A DNA stretch of 64,000 bases from an uncultured Clostridia bacterium (GTDB taxonomy: Bacteria; Bacillota; Clostridia; TANB77; CAG-508): the NCBI GenBank assembly GCA_934149075.1, contig CAKPDR010000006.1, positions 1 to 64,000 of the forward strand, written 5' to 3'. Each line of letters starts with the position of its first letter. Position 1 is the stretch's first letter. Below, piece by piece: positions 8,830 to 15,232 of this stretch. A program made the translations under genes and the position numbers. Under the pieces are notes generated by a model. It saw only the letters and a list, made by a program, of their open reading frames with translations, was not told the origin of the DNA and searched no databases.

Positions 8830-9369
8830 ATGGAAGGAAAAACAGATAAAGAATTATACAAAGAATTTTTACAAGGAAATAAAGAAAGCTTTGAAAAAAT
8901 AGTAATAAAGCACAAAGATGCAATGATATATTTTATTCAAAAATATGTAAAAAGTATAGACATAGCAGAAGACCTTGCACAAGATGTTTTTGTATATATC
9001 CTAATACATAAAAAGAATTATAAATTCGAATATTCTCTAAAAACATATCTTTATACTATAGCAAAGTCAAAAGCATTGAACTATATTAAAAGAGAAAAAA
9101 GAATTGTACAGCTAGATGAAAATCAATTTGAAGATTTAGAAGATCTTGAAGACAAAATATTTAGAGATGAAAGAACAGAAAAGCTAAAAAAATCAATACA
9201 AAAATTAAAAATAGAATATCAAAATGCAATTTATTTGGCAGATATAGAGGAGCTTAGTTACAAAGAAATTGCTCATATATTGAAAAAGACTGATTCAAGT
9301 GTAAAAGTTTTAATTTATAGGGCAAGAGAGGCTCTTAGAAAAGTTATGATAGAGGAGGGAATGAAATGA
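8830..9369 (+). CDS. RNA polymerase ECF sigma factor (sigma-70 family)
   Basis: Extracytoplasmic-function sigma factor of 179 aa. Region 2 includes DIAEDLAQDVFVYIL at about residues 48-62. Region 4 contains the helix-turn-helix ELSYKEIAHILKKTDSSVK near the C-terminus, with YRAREALRK after it. I prefer the ATG at 8830 because AGGGGG (8818-8823) is 6 nt away. An ATG at 8824 touches the ribosome binding site directly and is less likely. The gene overlaps the next one by 4 bp (ATGA), so the two are translationally coupled, as sigma/anti-sigma pairs usually are. A SigW-like promoter at 8782-8809 suggests autoregulation. Confidence 0.93.
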   Translation: MEGKTDKELYKEFLQGNKESFEKIVIKHKDAMIYFIQKYVKSIDIAEDLAQDVFVYILIHKKNYKFEYSLKTYLYTIAKSKALNYIKREKRIVQLDENQFEDLEDLEDKIFRDERTEKLKKSIQKLKIEYQNAIYLADIEELSYKEIAHILKKTDSSVKVLIYRAREALRKVMIEEGMK

Positions 9370-11330
9370 AAAACAATAAAGAGTTTATAAATGGAATTTA
9401 TGAGAAATATGATGAATGTCTAAATGAGAAGAAGATTATTAAGCAAAGAAATCTTAAGAGAATTGCAAATATGGCAGCAGTTGTTGCTATATTATTTTCA
9501 ACAATAATAATATATTCGGAAAAACAAAAAGAGCAAGTTTCTAAAACAACAATAGGAAATGAAGAAATTGAAGAAAATCAAATAAATTTAGAAACAGTTG
9601 GAAGCTTTGAAAATTTTTATAATGTGATAAAAGAAAAATATAAGTCAAACAATATGTTACAACTTGAAGAGAGTGAATCAATTACTAGAGATGCCAGTGA
9701 AATAAAGGAAGCTGGAGTAAAAAAATCGGAAACAAATACACAAGTGGAAAATGTAGACGAAGCGGATATTGTAAAAGTAGATGACAAATATATTTATTAT
9801 GTTTCAGAAAATAAGGTAGTAATAATAGATGCTCAAACGCCTGAAACATCAGATAAAATAGCAGAAATCAATTATAAAGATGCTAATTTTTATCCAAGAG
9901 AAATATATGTAAAAAATCAGAAGTTGGTAGTTATAGGAAATGAATATGATAATTCGTGCAAAACGGAAATTATGAGTACAGATGATACCGCGATAACTGA
10001 TAGGGAAATAGTTCAGAACAATAAACCTAAAAGTGGAATGATAATTTATGATATATCAAATATTAAAGAACCCAAAGAAACTAGAAGAGTAATGATAGAA
10101 GGAAGCTATATTTCATCAAGAATGATAGACGATAATATTTATTATGTAGCAAGTAAATATATTGCAACTTCAAATATTCAAAGAAATAAAATAGAAGATT
10201 TAGATGAAGATAAATATAAACCAGTATATCAAGATACTGCAGTTAATCAAGAAGAAAAATGTATAAATTATGACTCAATATATTATTTTGCAGAAATACA
10301 AGATGCAAGTTATTTAATGCTAGCAGGCTTAAATATCAATAATAATGATGAAGCAGATATTCGAACATTTTTAGGAGCAGGACAATACGTATATGCATCT
10401 GAAAAAAATATGTATATAGCAACAAACCAAATGACATATGGAGAAGGATATGAGGTTTTAGGTGGAACAACACATTTATTAAAAATAGGACTAAACAATG
10501 GAAAATTCAGTTTCAAAGCAGAAAATACTGTAGATGGTCAAGTAAATAATCAATTTTCAATGGATGAAAGTCAAAATGAAAACACAGAAACATTTAGAAT
10601 TGCAACAACTACAGGTAATATATGGGTAGATAAGACAACAGCTAATAATTTATATATTTTAAATGACAAGTTAGAAGAGATAGGAAAAGTTGAAAACTTT
10701 GGAAAAGAAGAAAAAATATACTCAGTAAGATATGTAGGAGATAAGGCATATGTAGTTACATTTAAACAAACTGATCCGTTATTTGTAATAGACTTATCGG
10801 AATCTGCTGAACCACAGATTTTAGGAGAATTAAAGATTCCTGGATATAGCACATATTTACATCCATATGATGAAACACATTTAATAGGATTTGGATATGA
10901 TACAAAAGAAGATGGAACAAGAGTAACAACAAATGGATTAAAGATGGCTATGTTTGATATATCAGATTTTAATAATCCACAGGAACTATTTAAAATAGCA
11001 ATAGGAGACAGTAAATACACGTATTCGGAATTGTTGTATGATCATAAAGCTCTACTATTTTCAAAAGAGAAGAATATTATAGCATTTCCACTGTATTCTT
11101 CATTAGGAAGAAAAACAAATTCGAGAGCAGTAATATATAATATAGACTTAGAAAAAGGTTTTTCTTTAAAAGGGGAAATAGCAAATGTTACTGATAAATA
11201 TGATGAAAATGTAAAAAGAATTGTATTTGCAAATAACACATATTATACTCTTTCTAATTCGCTTGTTAAAGTTGCTAATATGGATACACTTGAAGTTATA
11301 AGAGAATTTACTATTGGGGACACTCATTAA
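9366..11330 (+). CDS. Membrane-anchored beta-propeller protein, probable anti-sigma partner
   Basis: The 654-aa protein has a cytosolic N-terminus of about 30 residues, one membrane helix at about 31-50 (IANMAAVVAILFSTIIIY), and a large extracellular part matching the family of secreted proteins with a C-terminal beta-propeller (PF09826-type). Visible landmarks are NVDEADIVKVDDKYIYYV near residue 134 and repeated blades such as VIIDAQTP, MIIYDISN and FVIDLSES. Because it overlaps the ECF sigma gene by 4 bp, the N-terminus is inferred to hold the sigma factor at the membrane. The last four residues and the stop lie in a fragment of the GGGACACCC repeat (11316-11334), so the native C-terminus may have been replaced. 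Confidence 0.88.
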   Translation: MKNNKEFINGIYEKYDECLNEKKIIKQRNLKRIANMAAVVAILFSTIIIYSEKQKEQVSKTTIGNEEIEENQINLETVGSFENFYNVIKEKYKSNNMLQLEESESITRDASEIKEAGVKKSETNTQVENVDEADIVKVDDKYIYYVSENKVVIIDAQTPETSDKIAEINYKDANFYPREIYVKNQKLVVIGNEYDNSCKTEIMSTDDTAITDREIVQNNKPKSGMIIYDISNIKEPKETRRVMIEGSYISSRMIDDNIYYVASKYIATSNIQRNKIEDLDEDKYKPVYQDTAVNQEEKCINYDSIYYFAEIQDASYLMLAGLNINNNDEADIRTFLGAGQYVYASEKNMYIATNQMTYGEGYEVLGGTTHLLKIGLNNGKFSFKAENTVDGQVNNQFSMDESQNENTETFRIATTTGNIWVDKTTANNLYILNDKLEEIGKVENFGKEEKIYSVRYVGDKAYVVTFKQTDPLFVIDLSESAEPQILGELKIPGYSTYLHPYDETHLIGFGYDTKEDGTRVTTNGLKMAMFDISDFNNPQELFKIAIGDSKYTYSELLYDHKALLFSKEKNIIAFPLYSSLGRKTNSRAVIYNIDLEKGFSLKGEIANVTDKYDENVKRIVFANNTYYTLSNSLVKVANMDTLEVIREFTIGDTH

Positions 11331-11334
11331 TAGG
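11316..11334 (+). repeat. Fragment of the GGGACACCC repeat at a gene end
   Basis: GGGGACACTCATTAATAGG differs at two positions from the half unit GGGGACACCCATTAATGG found at 25255 and 62660. It supplies the final codons and TAA of the beta-propeller gene. Confidence 0.65.
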
Positions 11335-11342
11335 AAAATAAG

Positions 11343-11379
11343 AAAAAACCTACATCTGTTAAGAATGTAGGTTTTTTTA
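11343..11379. terminator. Bidirectional terminator between the beta-propeller gene and rpsI
   Basis: AAAAAACCTACAT pairs with ATGTAGGTTTTTT around an 8-9-nt loop. T-runs occur on both strands, so it can stop the + strand sigma operon and the - strand rplM-rpsI operon. Confidence 0.88.
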
Positions 11380-11393
11380 TAAAATATTTTTGA

Positions 11394-11795
11394 TTATCTC
11401 TTGCTAAATTGTGGTGCTTTTCTAGCTTTTTTAAGACCATATTTCTTTCTTTCTTTCATACGAGGATCTCTTGTTAAGAATCCGTTTGATTTTAAAGCTG
11501 GTCTGTATTCTGAATTAGCTTCGTTTAAAGCTCTAGCAATACCATGTCTTATAGCTCCAGCTTGACCAGAAACACCGCCACCATAAACTGAACAAATAAC
11601 ATCATATTTTGTTAATGTATTTGTAACTGTTAATGGTTGTCTAACAATAACTTTTAATGTTTCTAAATCGAAAAATTCTTCGATATCTTTTCCGTTTATT
11701 GTTATTTTTCCTGTTCCTTCAACTAATCTTACTCTAGCTATAGAACTTTTTCTTCTACCTGTACCCATATATACGATTTTATTTGACTTAGCCAT
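11394..11795 (-). CDS. rpsI: 30S ribosomal protein S9
   Basis: Ribosomal protein of 133 aa in the head of the small subunit, where its C-terminal tail reaches the P-site tRNA. Visible family features are [13 protein letters not shown] near the N-terminus, [20 protein letters not shown] in the middle, and the basic tail [17 protein letters not shown] ending in the conserved SKR. The start is preceded by AAGGAGG on the - strand. It lies 18 bp downstream of rplM, the universal rplM-rpsI order, and shares its promoter at 12409-12437. Transcription ends at 11343-11379. Confidence 0.98.
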   Translation of the reverse strand: MAKSNKIVYMGTGRRKSSIARVRLVEGTGKITINGKDIEEFFDLETLKVIVRQPLTVTNTLTKYDVICSVYGGGVSGQAGAIRHGIARALNEANSEYRPALKSNGFLTRDPRMKERKKYGLKKARKAPQFSKR

Positions 11796-11813
11796 TATAA
11801 TAGTTCCTCCTTA

Positions 11814-12248
11814 TTAATAATTCCAAATTTCTGGTTTTTGTGCTTGTAAATTATGTTCGCTACCAGCGAATACTCTTAATTTTGTTGCCATTTTTCTTCC
11901 TAAAGAATTGTGTGGTAACATTCCTTTAACAGCTAATGTCATAGCTTTTTCTGGATTTTTTGTAAGCATTACTGATGCTGGAGTTTCTTTCATTCCTCCA
12001 ATGTAACCTGAGTGATGTCTGTAAATTTTAGAATTCATTTTATTTCCTGTTAATACAACATCTTTACAATTGATAATTATAACATTATCACCTGTATCAA
12101 TATTTGGTGTGAAAGTTGGTTTGTGTTTTCCTCTTAATAATCTAGCAGCTTCTGTTGCAACTCTACCTAATGGTTTGTTAGCTGCATCAATTATATACCA
12201 TTTTCTTTCAACTGTTTCTTTTTTTGCACTATATGTAACGTTATTCAT
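11814..12248 (-). CDS. rplM: 50S ribosomal protein L13
   Basis: Early-assembly protein of the large subunit, 144 aa. Family landmarks are [19 protein letters not shown] near residue 17, [37 protein letters not shown] and [18 protein letters not shown] lies about 9 nt before the ATG on the - strand. The transcript from the promoter at 12409-12437 has a leader of roughly 150 nt with a strong stem-loop (12339-12386), which could serve autogenous control as described for L13 leaders in other Bacillota. rpsI follows in the same operon. Confidence 0.98.
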   Translation of the reverse strand: MNNVTYSAKKETVERKWYIIDAANKPLGRVATEAARLLRGKHKPTFTPNIDTGDNVIIINCKDVVLTGNKMNSKIYRHHSGYIGGMKETPASVMLTKNPEKAMTLAVKGMLPHNSLGRKMATKLRVFAGSEHNLQAQKPEIWNY

Positions 12249-12338
12249 GGTAATATTTACCCTCCCTAAATTTTTATTTTTTAAGTGTAATAAATTGCTG
12301 TCTAAGTTACAATTTATTTTACTTGATTTTTATTTATA

Positions 12339-12386
12339 TGAAATTTAAATCTAAAACTACCGGGGAGAAGTTTCATATTTAAATCA
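12339..12386 (-). promoter_or_regulatory. Stem-loop in the rplM leader, possible ribosomal-protein leader
   Basis: On the - strand the leader folds as an imperfect stem of about 17 pairs built on two ATTTAAAT blocks and GAAAC/GTTTT, closed by a C/G-rich loop (TTCTCCCCGGTA). Position right after the transcription start and upstream of rplM fits an L13-type autoregulatory leader, but I cannot match it to a published consensus by eye. Confidence 0.4.
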
Positions 12387-12408
12387 TATTTTAACATAAT
12401 ACCTAACA

Positions 12409-12437
12409 ATTTTAATACAAAAATAGGAATTTGTCAA
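12409..12437 (-). promoter_or_regulatory. SigA promoter of rplM-rpsI
   Basis: On the - strand: TTGACA (12437-12432), 17-bp spacer, TAAAAT (12414-12409). It diverges from the flippase promoter that starts at 12456. The 321 bp between rplM and the flippase gene hold these two promoters and two leader hairpins and no gene. Confidence 0.9.
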
Positions 12438-12455
12438 TAAATTTGGAAAAAGTTC

Positions 12456-12484
12456 TTGATAAAATTAACTTTTATAGATATAAT
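12456..12484 (+). promoter_or_regulatory. SigA promoter of the flippase gene
   Basis: TTGATA (12456-12461), 17-bp spacer, TATAAT (12479-12484), directed toward 12570. Confidence 0.88.
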
Positions 12485-12530
12485 TACATTAATTTTGTGA
12501 TATATATGTATATCACAATTATAAGTAATT
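12481..12530 (+). promoter_or_regulatory. Nested palindrome at the flippase transcription start
   Basis: TTGTGATATA and TATATCACAA (12495-12518) form a perfect 10-bp stem with a TATG loop. It is nested within a second pairing of TAATTAC (12481-12487) with GTAATTA (12524-12530). It overlaps the start of transcription, so it could be a protein operator or an mRNA hairpin. No regulator is identified. Confidence 0.5.
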
Positions 12531-12569
12531 AATCGAAAGAAAAATCATAGAATTAATTTAGGAGGAGCT

Positions 12570-12815
12570 ATGGCGGTAAAAAAAGAAACATTTATGCAAG
12601 GTGTAGTAACAGTAATGTTCTCACAAATTTTAATTAAGGTATTAGGATTAATATATACATTATATTTAACAAATAGGGATGGATTTGGAGATGCAGGAAA
12701 TGCAATATATGCAAGCGGATATCAAATATATGCGTTATTACTTACAGTATCTTCAATAGGAGTACCAAATGCAATATCAAAATTGGTATCAGAAAGGTTA
12801 GCGATACGGAGATAA
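12570..12815 (+). CDS. N-terminal piece of a frameshifted MATE/MurJ-SpoVB-type flippase
   Basis: The first 81 residues (KETFMQGVVTVMFSQILIKVLGLIY, then IGVPNAISKLVSERLA) are the normal beginning of a membrane flippase of the polysaccharide-biosynthesis/SpoVB-MurJ type. Such proteins move lipid-linked oligosaccharides across the membrane. AGGAGG lies 5-6 nt before the ATG. Reading stops at TAA 12813, just after ERLAI. The +1 frame continues the same protein (RYGDNKGANRIFKVAL) from 12802 onward. The break is therefore a single-base insertion or two-base deletion around 12801-12811. It may be a genuine mutation or a sequencing error, since the remainder is intact. Confidence 0.82.
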   Translation: MAVKKETFMQGVVTVMFSQILIKVLGLIYTLYLTNRDGFGDAGNAIYASGYQIYALLLTVSSIGVPNAISKLVSERLAIRR

Positions 12816-12882
12816 TAAAGGAGCAAATAGGATATTTAAAGTTGCACTTGCAACATTCGGAACAATCGGAGCAATAGGTTCG

Positions 12883-14181
12883 ATGCTATTATTTTTTGGA
12901 GCACATGTTATTGCATATAACTGGACACAAATACCAGAATCAGAGTTAACACTTGTTGCTTTGGCTCCAGCGATATTTTTTGTTTCAATATCATCTGTAT
13001 TTAGAGGATATTTTAATGGAAGAAGAACATTAAAAATAACAGCAAGAGCGCAAACATTGGAACAAATATTTAAAACAATATTTACAATTGGAATTGTAGA
13101 AATAGTTGCATATGTAACATCAACTTCTACAGAAATGATGGCTGCAGGAGCAAATGTAGCAACAACACTTGCAACATTTTCAAGTTTTGCATATCTATTC
13201 TTATATTATAGAACAAAGAGAAAAGAAATAGGAAATGAAATACAAAGTTCAACAAACTATAAATATGAAAATGTAAAAACAATAATAAAGAAAATATTAA
13301 TGGTATCAATTCCATTAACATTAAGTTCAATAATGACATCATTTAATAAAAATATAGATTCATTTACAGTAAAAAGAATTTTAAGTACATATATGGCATC
13401 AGATGTTGCAACAAAATTATATGGACAATTAAGTGGAAAAGTAGACACATTAACCAATTTGCCATTAGCAGTAAATATCGCATTTGCAACAGCATTAGTA
13501 CCAGCAATATCAGCAGCAAAGGCAAAAAATGATAGAGAAACAGCTACAAAAAGAACATCATTTTCATTATTAACATCAATGCTTATAGGACTACCATGTG
13601 TAGTAGGAATGATAATTTTTGCTCAACCGATATTAAACTTATTATATCCAAATGCAAATCAAGGAGCACTCTTGTTACAGTTAATAGCAGTATCTGTAAT
13701 ATTTTCAATTTTAGATCAAACAATAAATGGTGCATTACAAGGCTTTGGAAAAGTGATGATTCCAGCAATTGCATTAGGAATTGGATGTGTAGTCAAATTA
13801 ATATTAAATCTAATTTTATTACCAATACCAGAATTAAATGTTTATGGAGCAGCAATTGGTTCAATAGCTTGTCATGCAGTAGCATTCACAATTGTGTTTA
13901 ATGTATTAAAGAAATATGTTAAATTAGATTTACCATTTAAAAAGTTTGTTATAAAGCCAGCAATGGCGACATCTATAATGGGGATATGTTCATATACATT
14001 ATATTTGCTATTAAAAGGAATAATATCAGGAAGATTGGCAACAATAGTATCAATCTTATTTGCTGTAATAGTTTATGTGCTAGCAGTCTTAGCATTAAAA
14101 ATTTACAATAAAGATGATATATATATGCTACCAAAAGGCAAAAAGATATATAATATTTTAGAAAAACTAAAAATATATTAA
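12883..14181 (+). CDS. C-terminal piece of the same frameshifted flippase
   Basis: The frame is open from 12802; 12883 is only its first ATG, and no ribosome binding site supports it. About 432 residues form at least ten hydrophobic segments. Family-like stretches include SISSVFRGYFNGRR, LPLAVNIAFATALVPAISAAKAKND and ILDQTINGALQGFGKV, as in MurJ/SpoVB-type proteins. Together with 12570-12815 it would make a full transporter of about 530 aa. It could act in cell-wall or spore-cortex precursor export. The product would be absent unless the frame break is an assembly error or is bypassed. No slippery heptamer was seen at the junction. Confidence 0.82.
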   Translation: MLLFFGAHVIAYNWTQIPESELTLVALAPAIFFVSISSVFRGYFNGRRTLKITARAQTLEQIFKTIFTIGIVEIVAYVTSTSTEMMAAGANVATTLATFSSFAYLFLYYRTKRKEIGNEIQSSTNYKYENVKTIIKKILMVSIPLTLSSIMTSFNKNIDSFTVKRILSTYMASDVATKLYGQLSGKVDTLTNLPLAVNIAFATALVPAISAAKAKNDRETATKRTSFSLLTSMLIGLPCVVGMIIFAQPILNLLYPNANQGALLLQLIAVSVIFSILDQTINGALQGFGKVMIPAIALGIGCVVKLILNLILLPIPELNVYGAAIGSIACHAVAFTIVFNVLKKYVKLDLPFKKFVIKPAMATSIMGICSYTLYLLLKGIISGRLATIVSILFAVIVYVLAVLALKIYNKDDIYMLPKGKKIYNILEKLKIY

Positions 14182-14302
14182 AATTTTCAAAAAAAAGAGG
14201 GGATTTTAATTTGATTTGGAGAATAAGATAAACTAGAGTACATATATTGCAACAGCAGCAATATAAAGTACATATACAAAATTTATTAGGAGGTAATGTA
14301 TA

Positions 14303-14578
14303 ATGAACAAAGCTGAATTAGTAGCAGCTATCGCTGCAAAAACAGGAGAATCTAAAAAAGCAACAGAAGCAGCAGTAAATGCATTGACAGAAGTTATAGC
14401 TGAAACATTAAAAGAAGGAGACAAAGTTCAATTAGTTGGATTTGGTTCTTTCGAAGTTAGAAAAAGAGCTGCTAGAAAAGGTAGAAATCCTCAAACAAAA
14501 GAAGAAATAAAAATACCTGCATCTAAAGCTCCAGTATTTAAAGCTGGTAAAGCATTAAAAGATTTAGTAAACGGATAA
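14303..14578 (+). CDS. hup: DNA-binding protein HU
   Basis: Nucleoid protein of 91 aa that bends DNA as a dimer. The whole family pattern is visible: [20 protein letters not shown] at the N-terminus, [24 protein letters not shown] with the DNA-contacting arm and its conserved RNPQT tip, and the C-terminal [22 protein letters not shown] is 8 nt before the ATG. The leader contains a hairpin with TATATTGC pairing with GCAATATA around 14245-14266. The gene is monocistronic and ends at a terminator at 14609-14646. Confidence 0.98.
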   Translation: MNKAELVAAIAAKTGESKKATEAAVNALTEVIAETLKEGDKVQLVGFGSFEVRKRAARKGRNPQTKEEIKIPASKAPVFKAGKALKDLVNG

Positions 14579-14608
14579 TAAAAATATAAATATATATAAA
14601 TATATGAT

Positions 14609-14646
14609 AAGGAAATTTGAGATTAGTTCTTGAGTTTCCTTTTTTC
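14609..14646 (+). terminator. Rho-independent terminator after hup
   Basis: AAGGAAATTTGAG pairs with CTTGAGTTTCCTT through several G-T wobbles, followed by a run of T. Confidence 0.8.
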
Positions 14647-14758
14647 TTTCGATATTAGAAAAGAGCTAAGAGATTGAGCGTGATTTAAATAAAAATCACA
14701 ATTCACATAATTGAAATTTTAGGAATATAATATAACAAAAATCTTGGAGGAAATCATA

Positions 14759-14905
14759 ATGAAAATCTTAAAAAAGACATTTGGAGTATGTTTAATAGGA
14801 TTAGGAATGGGAATATTGCTAGTATTATTCCTTCCGGTAGTAGGGTGGCTATTTTTGATAGGAATAGTAGTGATATTAGTAGGAATATTATGGTTACTCT
14901 GCTAA
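14759..14905 (+). CDS. Very small hydrophobic membrane protein, 48 aa
   Basis: Unrecognised protein beginning MKILKKTFGVCLIGLGMG. After a short basic start almost all residues are hydrophobic and glycine-rich, enough for two short helices or one long one, with a PVVGW turn in the middle. GGAGG lies 6-7 nt before the ATG. The stop is 14 bp before spoVM, so the two genes are probably co-transcribed. By position it could act with SpoVM at the forespore membrane, which is inference only. Confidence 0.75.
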   Translation: MKILKKTFGVCLIGLGMGILLVLFLPVVGWLFLIGIVVILVGILWLLC

Positions 14906-14919
14906 AAGGAGGTTTACAT

Positions 14920-14994
14920 ATGACCATTGTTGTAAAAAAAGTTCCTAAATGCTTAAGAGGAATTGTAAAATTATTATTTGGAATAAAAGATTAA
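14920..14994 (+). CDS. spoVM: Stage V sporulation protein SpoVM, 24 aa
   Basis: The encoded peptide MTIVVKKVPKCLRGIVKLLF ending GIKD matches the SpoVM pattern: a short N-terminal strand, a conserved mid-chain proline, then an amphipathic helix with the motif (L/G)xGI(V/L)xxLLG(I/S). In Bacillus subtilis the 26-aa peptide recognises the convex forespore membrane and anchors the SpoIVA coat platform. AAAGGAGG lies 6-7 nt before the ATG. The gene is followed by a strong hairpin at 15011-15048. A gene this short is easily missed by automatic calling. With gpr at 57949 it supports a sporulating host. Confidence 0.85.
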   Translation: MTIVVKKVPKCLRGIVKLLFGIKD

Positions 14995-15010
14995 TTGAAT
15001 AAAATTTCAA

Positions 15011-15048
15011 AAAAAGCACATACCTTAATAGAAAGGTAGGTGCTTTTT
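15011..15048 (+). terminator. Terminator hairpin after spoVM, abutting the next start codon
   Basis: AAAAAGCACATACCTT pairs with AAGGTAGGTGCTTTTT with one mismatch, ending in five T. The right arm holds the only ribosome-binding-like sequence (GGTAGG) of the 15049 gene, and its T-run touches that ATG. When the hairpin forms it would hide that site. Confidence 0.8.
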
Positions 15049-15231
15049 ATGGATAAGGAAAATAAACAAAAACATCCAGAAGTTGGAGAAGATACAACCA
15101 AATATGGTGAATTTGTATCATCGTATTTTGCATGGATACCATTACCAGAGCAAAAAGAAAAGGCAGAGAAAATGACTGAAATGACAAAGGGAAAAAATGT
15201 ACCCGGTACAAAATTTCCCGAGGAGGGATAA
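15049..15231 (+). CDS. Small hydrophilic protein, 60 aa, C-terminus built from a repeat
   Basis: Unrecognised. It begins MDKENKQKHPEVGEDTTKYG, followed by FVSSYFAWIPLPEQKEKAEK, and is soluble. An in-frame GTG at 15040 is unlikely because it lies inside the terminator stem. The last 13 codons (GKNVPGTKFPEEG) are the translation of the 31-bp TGTACC palindrome at 15189-15219 and the clpC ribosome binding site. This suggests that repeat insertion replaced the original 3 prime end. The stop is 1 bp before clpC, so it may be coupled to clpC. It could be a degraded gene. Confidence 0.5.
   Translation: MDKENKQKHPEVGEDTTKYGEFVSSYFAWIPLPEQKEKAEKMTEMTKGKNVPGTKFPEEG
15189..15219. repeat. 31-bp TGTACC palindrome, copy 1
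   Basis: GGGAAAAAA, then TGTACCCGGTACA, then AAATTTCCC. The arms GGGAAA/TTTCCC and TGTACC/GGTACA are each complementary. This copy is identical to the one at 37597-37627, and related copies are at 17684, 41747 and 59593. Confidence 0.9.
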
Positions 15232-15232
15232 A

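Noticed and set aside
12495..12518. TTGTGATATA-TATG-TATATCACAA as a CRP/FNR site
   Set aside because: The TGTGA and TCACA halves are 12 bp apart instead of 6; kept only as a palindrome of unknown role.
13596..13901. A 101-codon + strand frame inside the flippase
   Set aside because: Out-of-frame shadow of the hydrophobic protein, rich in Cys/Asn/Ser with no ribosome binding site.
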